From Acidobacterium sp. S8 (GTDB lineage Bacteria; Acidobacteriota; Terriglobia; Terriglobales; Acidobacteriaceae), in NCBI RefSeq assembly GCF_009765985.1, contig NZ_LMUM01000037.1, forward strand, positions 256,113 through 320,112: a DNA stretch of 64,000 nucleotides, in the 5' to 3' direction. Made by a program: the position numbers and the translations under genes. This document shows, piece by piece, positions 51,914 to 60,304 of the stretch (position 1 is its first letter; each line of letters opens with the position of its first letter). The notes beneath the pieces were generated by a model. The model was not told the origin of the DNA. It searched no databases and saw only the letters and a program-made list of their open reading frames with translations.

Positions 51914-52650
51914 GCGAAATCATCGAGAATCCGTGGACGCGGCTGCGCAGCTTCACGGGAGCGCGCCTCGCTTTAGGCCGCGCAGGAGACAGCCTGCCGA
52001 CACGCGAAGTTCTTGAGTTCGGTCTGGCGCATGCGCAGGCGCGCGATGCCGTGCATCATGCACTCAACACCGAAGCTCTTACCTTGGACATAGCCGCGCA
52101 GTGCCTTGAATCGATCACAGTACAAAGCGCCGCGCAAGACCGGGCCGAGTACCTCCGCCGTCCGGATCTGGGGCGGAAGTTAAACGCTGAGAGCCACTCT
52201 CGATTAACCTCGCTTTCAAAATGCGACTTGGTTTTTATCGTCGCCGATGGCCTTTCGGCGATTGCGCCCGAGCATCACGCCATCCCTATGCTGCAACAAA
52301 TGAAGCACACGCTGGAAAGTTGGCAAATCGCTCCTGTCATCATCGCCACGCAGGCCCGTGTCGCGCTCGGCGATGAGATCGGCGAATTACTGAAAGCAGA
52401 GATGACGGTGATGTTGATCGGTGAGCGCCCCGGACTTAGCTCGCCTGATAGCCTCGGCATCTATCTCACTTACGATCCGCGTGTAGGACGCACGGATGCG
52501 GACAGGAACTGCATCTCCAACGTGCGCCCTGAGGGATTGAGCTACGAGGCCGCAGCGCACAAACTGTATCACCTGATGCTTGCTGCGCACAAAATCGGAC
52601 ACTCCGGCGTCGCACTCAAAGACGAAAGCGATCAGCTGCGACTTTCCTGA
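51910..52650 (+). CDS. eutC: Ethanolamine ammonia-lyase small subunit
   Basis: About 246 residues. The N-terminus has ENPWTRLRSFTGARLALGRA, and the core follows EutC: EVLEFGLAHAQARDAVHHAL near 32, EYLRRPDLGRKL near 78, LVFIVADGLSAIAPEHHAIP near 104 and GERPGLSSPDSLGIYLTYDP near 170. The subunit helps bind adenosylcobalamin. The ATG overlaps the eutB stop (ATGA). No eutA reactivase or microcompartment shell gene is in the window. Confidence 0.94.
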   Translation: MSEIIENPWTRLRSFTGARLALGRAGDSLPTREVLEFGLAHAQARDAVHHALNTEALTLDIAAQCLESITVQSAAQDRAEYLRRPDLGRKLNAESHSRLTSLSKCDLVFIVADGLSAIAPEHHAIPMLQQMKHTLESWQIAPVIIATQARVALGDEIGELLKAEMTVMLIGERPGLSSPDSLGIYLTYDPRVGRTDADRNCISNVRPEGLSYEAAAHKLYHLMLAAHKIGHSGVALKDESDQLRLS

Positions 52651-52660
52651 CAATTGACCA

Positions 52661-53281
52661 TTAGGCAGGATTGCCGCTGTTATCCGTCGTCCACGATTCA
52701 GTCTGAAACGCGATAAAGATCGCAGCCCACGTCTTGCTCGCAGGAAGTTCAAAGACCAGCAATCCATCCTGCCAGATGCCATTGTCTTTCTCGAAACTTC
52801 CCGGCGGATTTCCCTGGTTCATGTGAATATCGTGAATGCCGGTGCCTTCCGTGTATTGGCTGCCGAAGGCGTAAATGGTGCCGTTGTCATCGGCAATCGC
52901 CTGGTTCAAGAACTGAATCACTGCGTTCTTCAGATTCGAAGACTCGGTCTTTCCGGGCAGCGGCAGCAATTGCATCTGGCTCAACGTAACGATCGGCTGA
53001 CCATTTGTCGTGCTGCGCACAAAATCCACTGCGGGATTATCCTGCATCGTCAGCCGGGTCATGCCAACGGCGAGAGCGTCGAGCAGAGAGGCATCGGGCG
53101 GCGTGAAGTTCTCATTAATGAAATAGAGAACCTGCGAGCCGTTGGTTGATTCGATGTTCACCGCGATCTGATAAGTTTTCCCACCCGCAGCCACATTGAT
53201 TAGATAATGCGGCTGCGAGTCGGGCGATAGGTTGCCAGACTGAGGATCGCCCTTGAGCACGCTGTATTCGTAAATAGGCAT
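52661..53281 (-). CDS. DUF2278 family protein
   Basis: About 206 residues. MPIYEYSVLKGDPQSG and GIHDIHMNQGNP-like (GTGIHDIHMNQGNPPGSF) are the hallmarks of DUF2278/YukJ, whose function is unknown. The ending (QDGLLVFELPASKTWAAIFI) also fits. There is no signal peptide or membrane helix. The frame is open to 53371 but the ATG at 53281 gives the family start. It may be the last gene of the fabI operon (55-base gap). Confidence 0.8.
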   Translation of the reverse strand: MPIYEYSVLKGDPQSGNLSPDSQPHYLINVAAGGKTYQIAVNIESTNGSQVLYFINENFTPPDASLLDALAVGMTRLTMQDNPAVDFVRSTTNGQPIVTLSQMQLLPLPGKTESSNLKNAVIQFLNQAIADDNGTIYAFGSQYTEGTGIHDIHMNQGNPPGSFEKDNGIWQDGLLVFELPASKTWAAIFIAFQTESWTTDNSGNPA

Positions 53282-53336
53282 TGAATACTCCGAAAGCTGT
53301 AACCGTACGCGTAGCTGACTGCAGGGCGATGAAAGA

Positions 53337-54104
53337 TCAGAAGCCCATGATGTTGTAACCGCAATCGACATAGACCGTTTCGCCGGTTATGCCGCTTGCT
53401 AAATCAGATGCAAGAAAGAGCGCTGTGCCGCCAACTTCCGCCTGCTCCACATTGCGGTGCAGGGGTGCGCGGTCGGCGTGGGCTTTGAGCATATCGCTGA
53501 GGCCGCCGATACCGCGCGCGGCCAGCGTTTTGATCGGTCCTGCGGAGATGGCGTTTACGCGAATATTCTTTCTGCCAAGATCTGCTGCCAGGTAGCGCAC
53601 CGTAGCCTCGAGCGCGGCTTTGGCGACGCCCATAACGTTGTAGTTGGGAACAACTTTTTCTGCGCCGAAGTAGGTCAGCGTGATAATGCTGCCGCCCGCG
53701 GTCATCAAAGGAGCCGCCGCGCGGCTGAGCGCAATCAGCGAATAGACGCTAATGTCATGCGCTATACGGAAGCCTTCACGCGAAGTCTGCACAAAGTCAT
53801 TCTTCAGTTCATCGGCGGGCGCAAAGGCAACGGAATGCACCAGCACATGCAGCTTGCCGTAGCGTTCTTTTAACTGCTCAAAAACCTGCGTAATTTCGCC
53901 GTCGTTTGACACATCGCACTGAAAAGCCTCAGCTCCCGGTAGATCTGCAATCAGGCTTTCGGCCTCTGCCTTAAGGCGTTCGTTCTGATAACCAATGGCC
54001 AGTTTCGCGCCTGCTTCATGCAACTTCTGCACAATCGCCCAGGCAATGCTGCGCTTATTGGCAACTCCAAATACGACGGCTACCCGTCCTTCAAGATTCA
54101 ACAT
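53337..54104 (-). CDS. fabI: Enoyl-[acyl-carrier-protein] reductase (NADH)
   Basis: About 255 residues. It catalyses the last reduction of fatty acid elongation and is the triclosan target. VFGVANKRSIAWAIVQKLHE is the nucleotide motif, VLVHSVAFAPADELK is near 90, the catalytic Tyr-x6-Lys is in VPNYNVMGVAKAALEATVRY near 155, and the ending TGETVYVDCGYNIMGF is typical. The ATG at 54104 is preceded by GGAGGGAAG. It lies 31 bases after murI on the same strand. Confidence 0.95.
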   Translation of the reverse strand: MLNLEGRVAVVFGVANKRSIAWAIVQKLHEAGAKLAIGYQNERLKAEAESLIADLPGAEAFQCDVSNDGEITQVFEQLKERYGKLHVLVHSVAFAPADELKNDFVQTSREGFRIAHDISVYSLIALSRAAAPLMTAGGSIITLTYFGAEKVVPNYNVMGVAKAALEATVRYLAADLGRKNIRVNAISAGPIKTLAARGIGGLSDMLKAHADRAPLHRNVEQAEVGGTALFLASDLASGITGETVYVDCGYNIMGF

Positions 54105-54135
54105 GGAACTTCTTCCCTCCAAACACGTAAGCATA

Positions 54136-54927
54136 TCAGCCGCCGAGATCTACTAACTCGACTCCGGCGATTTCCTCGCCAAGAAATCTCGATCCTAAAC
54201 GGCGAAATTTATCTACAGAATCCGTTGCATAAAACCGGCGCAGCCCGGCTCCGCCGCCAGCCCTGTCGCCGAGTGCAGCCGCCACCTGCATCGCCGTCGC
54301 TTCCGCCGAATCGATCACCCGCAAATCCGGAATCGCCCGCTGAATCTGCGAACGCAGCAACGGATAATGGGTGCACCCAAGCACCAGCGTATCCGCATTC
54401 AGGTTTTTTGCCACCGCTTCATCCATAAGCTCTGAAAGATAAATACGCAGCACCTCCAGCGTCACCGGATGCTCAATCCATCCCTCTTCCACCAGCGGAA
54501 CCAGCAGGGGGCACGCCTTTTCCAGCGCGCGCAGACCGCGCTCCGCGCAGGCCCGCTCATAAGCATGGCTCTGCACCGTCGCGTCCGTCGCAATCACCAG
54601 CGCATCCTGCGTCTGAGAGTGAGCCAGCGCCGCATTCGCGCCCGTTTCGATCACGCCCAGCACCGGGACGCGCACCGCATCCTTGATGGCGTCGAGAGCC
54701 AGCGCGCTCGCTGTGTTGCAGGCAATGACAAGAAATTCCGCGCCCTCTTCCGCCAGAAAACGCGCACTTGAAACCGCATAGCGCGCAATCGTGGCTTGTG
54801 ATTTCGACCCATAGGGCAGCCGCGCCGTATCGCCCAGATATACATAGTCCGCTGCCGGTACGTGGCGAAGCAGAGCCGCCATCACCGTCAATCCGCCCAC
54901 GCCCGAATCAAAGACGCCAATCTTCAC
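54136..54927 (-). CDS. murI: Glutamate racemase
   Basis: 263 residues that make D-glutamate for peptidoglycan. IGVFDSGVGGLTVMAALLRH opens the protein; catalytic Cys residues are in FLVIACNTASALALDAI near 72 and LVLGCTHYPLLRSQI near 185. The start is GTG at 54927 and overlaps the GerMN stop (GTGA), so translation is coupled. Confidence 0.95.
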   Translation of the reverse strand: MKIGVFDSGVGGLTVMAALLRHVPAADYVYLGDTARLPYGSKSQATIARYAVSSARFLAEEGAEFLVIACNTASALALDAIKDAVRVPVLGVIETGANAALAHSQTQDALVIATDATVQSHAYERACAERGLRALEKACPLLVPLVEEGWIEHPVTLEVLRIYLSELMDEAVAKNLNADTLVLGCTHYPLLRSQIQRAIPDLRVIDSAEATAMQVAAALGDRAGGGAGLRRFYATDSVDKFRRLGSRFLGEEIAGVELVDLGG

Positions 54928-55532
54928 TCGCGCACCGCCGTCTCCGTATCCGATGCGAGATACACGCGAGTCAAATCCGCGTGACCGGCAAGCGTGTCTT
55001 TCTGCTGGCCGTCCACCAGAAAGCGAACCTCAGTAATTTGCGGAAGATCCGCATGCAGCGTCGCAATCATCGAGAGCACCGTCAGAGTTTCCGGTTCAAT
55101 ACCGGAGGGCTGCGCCTGTACAAAGGCCGAATTCAGATTCACCACCGCCATTAGTCCCTGGCCGTCCTTTTGTTGCGAAACAGGCATCAGGAATACTTCA
55201 TCCACACCCGAAGCATTCGCAATCGGATGGGTTGATTTTGGCGCGGCATATTCTTCGAGCAGCTTCTGCATCAGCACGCGTGCTCGCGCATTCGGATCCT
55301 TCGGCATCGGGAAGCTGCGCTCCACCGGAATCAGCGACCCGTCCAGATCATTCGCCACCAGCAGGGTGATTTTTTCAACCGGCGCGCTCGAAGGTGCGCT
55401 CAGCGGCAGACTGTTCGCAGCGGTTATCAACCGGTCATGCGCCCGCTCGCGCATGCGAATCAGCACGATCGCCATGATGACGGCCACCACCAGCATGGCC
55501 CAGAATGCAACGCGCTGGAAACGGGGAATCAA
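54924..55532 (-). CDS. GerMN domain membrane-anchored protein
   Basis: About 202 residues. An N-terminal membrane anchor (VAFWAMLVVAVIMAIVLI) is followed by a linker and a GerMN domain (about 60-195): ITLLVANDLDGSLIPVERSF, LMQKLLEEYAAP, MAVVNLNSAFVQAQPSGIEP and ITEVRFLVDGQQKDTLAGHA. The domain is found in spore germination protein GerM and other envelope proteins that act near peptidoglycan amidases. The TTG at 55532 overlaps the amidase stop (TTGA) and has GGAG nine bases upstream; a GTG at 55559 would add nine residues and overlap the amidase. It is coupled to murI by GTGA. Confidence 0.82.
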   Translation of the reverse strand: MIPRFQRVAFWAMLVVAVIMAIVLIRMRERAHDRLITAANSLPLSAPSSAPVEKITLLVANDLDGSLIPVERSFPMPKDPNARARVLMQKLLEEYAAPKSTHPIANASGVDEVFLMPVSQQKDGQGLMAVVNLNSAFVQAQPSGIEPETLTVLSMIATLHADLPQITEVRFLVDGQQKDTLAGHADLTRVYLASDTETAVRE

Positions 55533-56281
55533 GGCTGCTGTCTCCAGTCGTTCTTCCACTGCATGAGTGCGGCAGTCAGCGCGTCGATGATCTTGTTCTG
55601 ATAACTCACATCCGTCAGCGGCGTCGCCTTTGTCGTATTTCCCTGGGCGAGCGGTGCAATCTCCACTGCAATCGCCGGGCAGGCGAAACTATCCATCGGC
55701 TGCAGCGCAGTGCGTGCCAACGTAACCGGAACCGCTGCATGGCCAAGCGCTGTGCTGATTTCAGAAGACAGCCGCAGACTCTGAGTTACATAAGCGGCCT
55801 GCGCCGTCTGCCAGGGAAGCAGTTTGGAGTACGGAATGGGCGCGAGTGACGAGGTAAACAGATGCACGCCGCTCCCGGTGGTCGTAGCATGCAGCGTGAC
55901 ACACGCCGCCGCCATGGCGCGATTGGCTGCCTCAGCACGCGAAACCATAGGTATCAGCGTGTCGGCGTCCCGAGTCGTCACGATCTGAATGCCCCGTGAG
56001 GCCAGCGCCTGGCGAAGCCGCACCGAAAAGCCCAGCGATAAATCTTTCTCCTCCAGCGTATCGCTGAAGCGCGCGCCGGCATCAGCGCCGCCATGCGCGG
56101 CATCCAGCACGACAACATACTGCGGCTGCACCTGTGCTCTCTGTGCCGAGGGGACCGCCGGCATTTTGCTGATATCGGGCAAGCTCGATGGAGGTGGCGT
56201 CTCCTGTGCCGCGAGGCCAATTGCCATCACCGGGAGCAATAAAAAAAGTGCAAATCGAATTGTGGCGGAAAATATCGGCAT
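55529..56281 (-). CDS. N-acetylmuramoyl-L-alanine amidase (Amidase_3)
   Basis: 250 residues with a signal peptide (about 1-25). The zinc-dependent amidase fold shows VVVLDAAHGGADAGARFSD (metal His), LEEKDLSLGFSVRLRQAL (metal Glu), CVTLHATTTGSGVHLFTSS (metal His) and CPAIAVEIAPLAQG (catalytic Glu). The Asp-Ala-Ala-His in place of the usual Asp-Pro-Gly-His is a small variation. It cleaves peptide stems from glycan in the periplasm. It is followed by GerMN with a TTGA overlap and sits 22 bases after the DUF1015 gene. Confidence 0.87.
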   Translation of the reverse strand: MPIFSATIRFALFLLLPVMAIGLAAQETPPPSSLPDISKMPAVPSAQRAQVQPQYVVVLDAAHGGADAGARFSDTLEEKDLSLGFSVRLRQALASRGIQIVTTRDADTLIPMVSRAEAANRAMAAACVTLHATTTGSGVHLFTSSLAPIPYSKLLPWQTAQAAYVTQSLRLSSEISTALGHAAVPVTLARTALQPMDSFACPAIAVEIAPLAQGNTTKATPLTDVSYQNKIIDALTAALMQWKNDWRQQP

Positions 56282-56303
56282 ACGACAGCGTCAGCAGCCT
56301 ATT

Positions 56304-57638
56304 TCAGTCCAGCGGATAGATCGCAAGCCCACTCAACAGCTTTGGGAAAAAATCGGTGGATTTCTGCGGCATCACATCACCGGCAAATGCAACCTCGCGC
56401 AGCTGATTCATGGTTACCGGATTCATCAGAAACGCGATATCTGCTTCGCCATTTGCTACCTGTTCCATGGCTTCCTCTGCCTCTCGCAGATATCGCAGAT
56501 TGGTCTGCTCGCGTATCGCCTCCGGCGTAATGCCCAGCAGTTGTTCAAGAACCAGGCCGTGCAATTGCGCCACATCCAGTTGCCGCTGCCGTTCGGAAAG
56601 GTGTGACAGCGCCTTCCCAATCGTCTCCGGCTTTGCGATTAAAAGAAAATTGCCAGCCTTCGTGACAGCCATCAGCGCAGTTCTTTCAGAGCCTGCCTCA
56701 GCGAGCGTTTTCTGCAAAGTCACTGCATCCTCGGAATCGACTTGTTCCACGTCGAAATAAGTCTTTGCCTGCTCCACAACCGCTGCGGGACCGAAATTCT
56801 TCAAGCCAAAGACCACGCGATGCGTCGGCAGAATCACAAGTCCTTCCGCATCCATATTCACGAAGGTCATCATCACTGCGGCTTCGGGATAAGGTGGGTG
56901 TGGCAGCGAGGCCGTATTCCGCTCGCTCGAGGTCGGCTGCGCAGGCGCATGCTCTTTCGAGTAATTCAGCGCCGTTTCATAGCGATGGTGTCCGTCAGCG
57001 ATGATCAGCTTCTTATCCCGAAGCGCGCTGGCGAGGATATTGATCGTGCCCGGCTCGCTGATCTTCCAGACACGGTGCAACACATCGTATTCGTCGGTCA
57101 CTTCGATCTCCGGCACCGCGCTCTCGTTGAAGAGAAGTCTTTCCGCCGTCAGTCCCGGATCGGAGTACAGCATGAAAATCTGTCCGAAATGCGCGCGCGT
57201 GGCTCGCAGCAGATTCAGCCGATCGGACTTCGGTTTTGACAGGGTCTGCTCGTGACGGAAGACGACCTTTTCGCTGTAGTCGTGCAGTCCTCCGAGCGCA
57301 ATGAAGCCGCGGCGCTCCAGAACCTTGTTATCGGAACCCGGCACTGTGAATTTTTGCGAGTAGGCATAGATGCTGGGCTCCACTTCCTGCGCCAGAATGC
57401 CGCTCTCGCGCCAGTCGGAGAAATCGCGGGCCGCGCGGGTGTACACATCGGCGTTTTCGGCGCCGTCAAAAAGCTCCGGCAGACCAAGAATAATGCGAAC
57501 CAGATTGTAGGGGCTTTTCTGGTAATACGCCTGCTGCATCGAGGGAGAAATCTTATCGTATGGCTGCGTTACGCAGTCCTCTACACGAACAAGCGATGGA
57601 TTGTAGCGCAATGCGCGAAACGGATAGATGCGGGCCAT
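56304..57638 (-). CDS. DUF1015 family protein
   Basis: 444 residues. The typical opening MARIYPFRALRYNPSLVRVE leads to CVTQPYDKISPSMQQAYYQK near 22, a central FIALGGLHDYSEKVVFRHEQ, the family motif LIIADGHHRYETALNYSKEH near 212, and TFVNMDAEGLVILPTHRVVF near 258. Its function is not established; some members lie in serine or central-metabolism clusters. It is the first gene of the minus-strand operon that continues with the amidase, GerMN, murI and fabI. It is divergent from the first VWA gene across 250 bases in which no other gene is seen. Confidence 0.85.
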   Translation of the reverse strand: MARIYPFRALRYNPSLVRVEDCVTQPYDKISPSMQQAYYQKSPYNLVRIILGLPELFDGAENADVYTRAARDFSDWRESGILAQEVEPSIYAYSQKFTVPGSDNKVLERRGFIALGGLHDYSEKVVFRHEQTLSKPKSDRLNLLRATRAHFGQIFMLYSDPGLTAERLLFNESAVPEIEVTDEYDVLHRVWKISEPGTINILASALRDKKLIIADGHHRYETALNYSKEHAPAQPTSSERNTASLPHPPYPEAAVMMTFVNMDAEGLVILPTHRVVFGLKNFGPAAVVEQAKTYFDVEQVDSEDAVTLQKTLAEAGSERTALMAVTKAGNFLLIAKPETIGKALSHLSERQRQLDVAQLHGLVLEQLLGITPEAIREQTNLRYLREAEEAMEQVANGEADIAFLMNPVTMNQLREVAFAGDVMPQKSTDFFPKLLSGLAIYPLD

Positions 57639-57888
57639 GCGAGCGGCGATAACTCCCGGAGCTCTGATTTTTTATTGTCGGGGCAGTGATTGCTCTATCT
57701 CGATTGTATCCCACGCATTCTGGAGGAGTTTCCATCGCTGAGCCACCGCTTTTCCGGCGCAGAAAGAACGACTCGGCAACCATAACCACCGCTTCACCGT
57801 ATCGATTCTCATGGCATCGAAAAGTCCTGGACCAGCTTTCGAGCCGCCGTGCTACGATTCTGCTCAAGAAGGACGAGGGTACCCACTC

Positions 57889-58953
57889 ATGGCGCTCTTG
57901 CTGGGGCGCAATCTCGCTCGCTCGACCGGAACTGCATACGGCCACATTGCATCCGCTCTTATTGTGCTGCTTTTGGGACTGCTGACGATTTCTCCGTTGC
58001 GTGTTTTCGCGCAGGAAGATCAGTTGAACCGCGTCCACGTGCCGCCACCTCCGCCAAAGCCGGAACCTGACGCGCCTCCGCTACTGCAGGGTGAAGACGC
58101 TATGAACGCCCGCCACAACGAGCGCATCCGTGTCGATGTAAACCTTGTGCTGGTGCCGCTCATCGTCACCGATCCAATGGACCGCCTCGTGACCGGCCTC
58201 GAAAAGCAGAACTTTTTCGTTTATGAAAACAACAAGCTTCAGAACATCAAAACCTTCTCGCAGGAAGACGCTCCGGTATCAATCGGAATCATCTTCGACC
58301 TGAGCGGCAGCATGGCCAATAAGGTCATTCGCGCCCGCGATTCCATCCTTCAGTTCATGCACACCGCGAACCCTCAGGATGAGTTCTTCGTCATCGGATT
58401 CAACGATCGTCCGGAGCTGATCGAGGATTTCACCTCGAACCCACAGGATGTAGAAGCGCGCCTAACCATGGTCCACGCTGAGCACCGTACCGCCCTTCTC
58501 GACGCGATCTATTTTGGCCTGAACAAAATGAAGCAGGCCAAATACGATCGTCGCGCCATCCTCATCGTCTCCGACGGAGGAGATAACCGCAGCCGTTACA
58601 CGGAAAACGAGGTTCGCGCTACCGTACGCGAATCCAACGTGCAGATTTACTCCATCGGCATCTTCGATCCTTACGCCGCCACCACCGAGGAGCGGCTCGG
58701 CCCCATGCTGCTGAACGACATCAGCGGCGAAACCGGGGGCAGGCTCTTCCGCGTGGATGATATTGCCGAAATGGGTGATATCGCCGAAAAGATCAGTGCC
58801 GAGTTGCGCAACGAATATGTGCTGGGCTTCAACCCCGATGATCTACGAAAAGACGGCAAGTGGCGTAAATTGAAAGTAAAGCTGGTTCCGCCTCCTGGGC
58901 TGCCCCTGCTTACTGTTCATGCACGCACTGGATACTATGCGCCATTGCAATAA
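57889..58953 (+). CDS. VWFA-related Acidobacterial-domain protein 1
   Basis: About 354 residues. A signal peptide ends near LRVFAQED, then a Pro-rich stretch, the family's N-terminal strand block (VDVNLVLVPLIVTDPMDRLV then LEKQNFFVYENN) and a VWA domain. The MIDAS residues are DLSGSM (near 145), Thr in RTALLDAIYF and Asp in LIVSDGGDN. It ends with the ELRNEYVLGFNP-type strand and a C-terminal TGYYAPLQ, as in the Acidobacterial VWFA-related family (TIGR03436). It is probably secreted or outer-membrane; the partner is unknown. The ATG at 57889 has GAGGG nine bases upstream; an open frame to 57811 would add 26 residues before the signal peptide. Confidence 0.88.
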   Translation: MALLLGRNLARSTGTAYGHIASALIVLLLGLLTISPLRVFAQEDQLNRVHVPPPPPKPEPDAPPLLQGEDAMNARHNERIRVDVNLVLVPLIVTDPMDRLVTGLEKQNFFVYENNKLQNIKTFSQEDAPVSIGIIFDLSGSMANKVIRARDSILQFMHTANPQDEFFVIGFNDRPELIEDFTSNPQDVEARLTMVHAEHRTALLDAIYFGLNKMKQAKYDRRAILIVSDGGDNRSRYTENEVRATVRESNVQIYSIGIFDPYAATTEERLGPMLLNDISGETGGRLFRVDDIAEMGDIAEKISAELRNEYVLGFNPDDLRKDGKWRKLKVKLVPPPGLPLLTVHARTGYYAPLQ

Positions 58954-60052
58954 ACGGCCTGCCGTTGTTTTTGTTCTCCTTTTCGCTTATTTTGCTTCCG
59001 GCTGGGCTCAGGCTCCTGCGCCGCAGGCACGGCCCGATCAGCAGCCGCCACTCACCGTTGACCGTGATCCCATCGTTTCGCCCGATGCTGCCGACAATCA
59101 GCCCGTCAGCCCAAATAATCCGGGAGCAGCGCGCCCGGGCACGCTTGAGCATGGCAGGAGGGGCGAATTCACCTTCCACCGTGACGTGGACGAAGTGGTC
59201 CTGAACGCCACAGTGCTCGACGACCATAGCCACCTGGTGAATGACCTGAAGCAGGATAACTTCCATGTCTTTGAAGACGGTGTGACGCAAAACATCGCCT
59301 CTTTTCAGCACCAGGACATTCCTGTTTCGATGGGTATTCTCGTCGACAACTCAGGCTCAATGCGCGACAAGCGCATTGCGGTAAATTCTGCGGCACTCGA
59401 TCTGGTCAAGGCCTCCAATCCGCAGGATGAAGCCTTCATCGTCAACTTCTCCGACGAGGCCTTTATCGATCAGGACTTCACCTCCGATATTAATAAGCTT
59501 CGCGACGGCCTGGCTCACATTGATTCCAAAGGCGGAACTGCGCTTTACGACGCTGTGGTTGCTTCCGCCGATCAGCTGGCCAAAAATGCAAAACGCCCCA
59601 AGCAGGTGCTGCTCATCGTCACCGATGGCGAAGACAATGCCTCCAGCCTGAACCTTGAACAGACGATTCGTCGTGTCCAGGACCTCGAAGGGCCGGTGGT
59701 TTACTCCATTGGCCTGCTCTTTGGAGACAGTGGCGGAGGCCGGGAAGCGCACCGCGCCCGTCGCGCCCTGCAGATGCTTTCGAATGAGACCGGAGGGATA
59801 TCTTACTTTCCGCATTCACTCTCGGAAGTGGATGAGATCTGCGCCGAAGTCGCTCGCGATATCCGCAATCAGTACACCATCGGCTATCACTCGACAAATC
59901 CTGCGAGCAAAGGAGGCTACCGCCTCGTGAATGTCCAGGCCAGCGCTCCCGGCCACAGCAAGCTAAACGTACGCACTAAACGCGGCTATTACCCTAAAAG
60001 CGACAAAAACAGCGTGGCCGCACAAGCCACCTCGTCGCATCAAAAACAGTGA
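58937..60052 (+). CDS. VWFA-related Acidobacterial-domain protein 2
   Basis: About 371 residues, a paralogue of the gene upstream, with a signal peptide ending near SGWAQAP. The N-terminal strand block reads VVLNATVLDDHSHLVNDLKQ, and the MIDAS residues are DNSGSM, Thr in GGTALYDAVVAS and Asp in LIVTDGEDN. It ends RTKRGYYPKSD plus a short polar tail. Its ATG lies inside the last codons of the first VWA gene (17-base overlap), so the two are translationally coupled and may form a complex. A dispersed repeat and a terminator follow. Confidence 0.88.
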   Translation: MRHCNKRPAVVFVLLFAYFASGWAQAPAPQARPDQQPPLTVDRDPIVSPDAADNQPVSPNNPGAARPGTLEHGRRGEFTFHRDVDEVVLNATVLDDHSHLVNDLKQDNFHVFEDGVTQNIASFQHQDIPVSMGILVDNSGSMRDKRIAVNSAALDLVKASNPQDEAFIVNFSDEAFIDQDFTSDINKLRDGLAHIDSKGGTALYDAVVASADQLAKNAKRPKQVLLIVTDGEDNASSLNLEQTIRRVQDLEGPVVYSIGLLFGDSGGGREAHRARRALQMLSNETGGISYFPHSLSEVDEICAEVARDIRNQYTIGYHSTNPASKGGYRLVNVQASAPGHSKLNVRTKRGYYPKSDKNSVAAQATSSHQKQ

Positions 60053-60091
60053 ACTGGCAGCTTCGGATTATTGTCTGATAGCGCTAAACCG

Positions 60092-60181
60092 CCGTCATTC
60101 TGACGATCAAAGGAAGGAAGAATCTCAAATCAGCATCGCTGGAGGATTCTTCCCCTTCGTTCCCCAGGGTCAGAATGACGG
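60092..60181. repeat. Dispersed palindromic repeat, copy 6 (full inverted form)
   Basis: CCGTCATTCTGAC at 60092-60104 is inverted as GTCAGAATGACGG at 60169-60181. Inside, GGAAGAATCTC (60117-60125 region) is mirrored by GAGGATTCTTCC (about 60142-60152). It lies in the gap between the second VWA gene and the symporter gene. Confidence 0.75.
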
Positions 60182-60216
60182 TTATCCTCCCCGGTTGACG
60201 CTGAAAATCGCTACAT

Positions 60217-60252
60217 AAAAAAGGGGGGCAGATTTTCATCTCCCCCTTTTTT
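60217..60252. terminator. Bidirectional terminator between the VWA and symporter genes
   Basis: AAAAAAGGGGG (from 60217) pairs with CCCCCTTTTTT (to 60252), with an inner GAT/ATC pair around a short loop. A/T tails on both sides fit termination of both convergent transcripts. Confidence 0.8.
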
Positions 60253-60304
60253 ATTTCATAAGTTACGTAAATAAATGATCTCCGTACAAACAGTGGACGG
60301 GCGT

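Noticed and set aside
57889-60052. VWA gene pair as a ternary defence or MoxR-VWA system
   Set aside because: There is no MoxR ATPase or phosphatase next to them, and both proteins have export signals.
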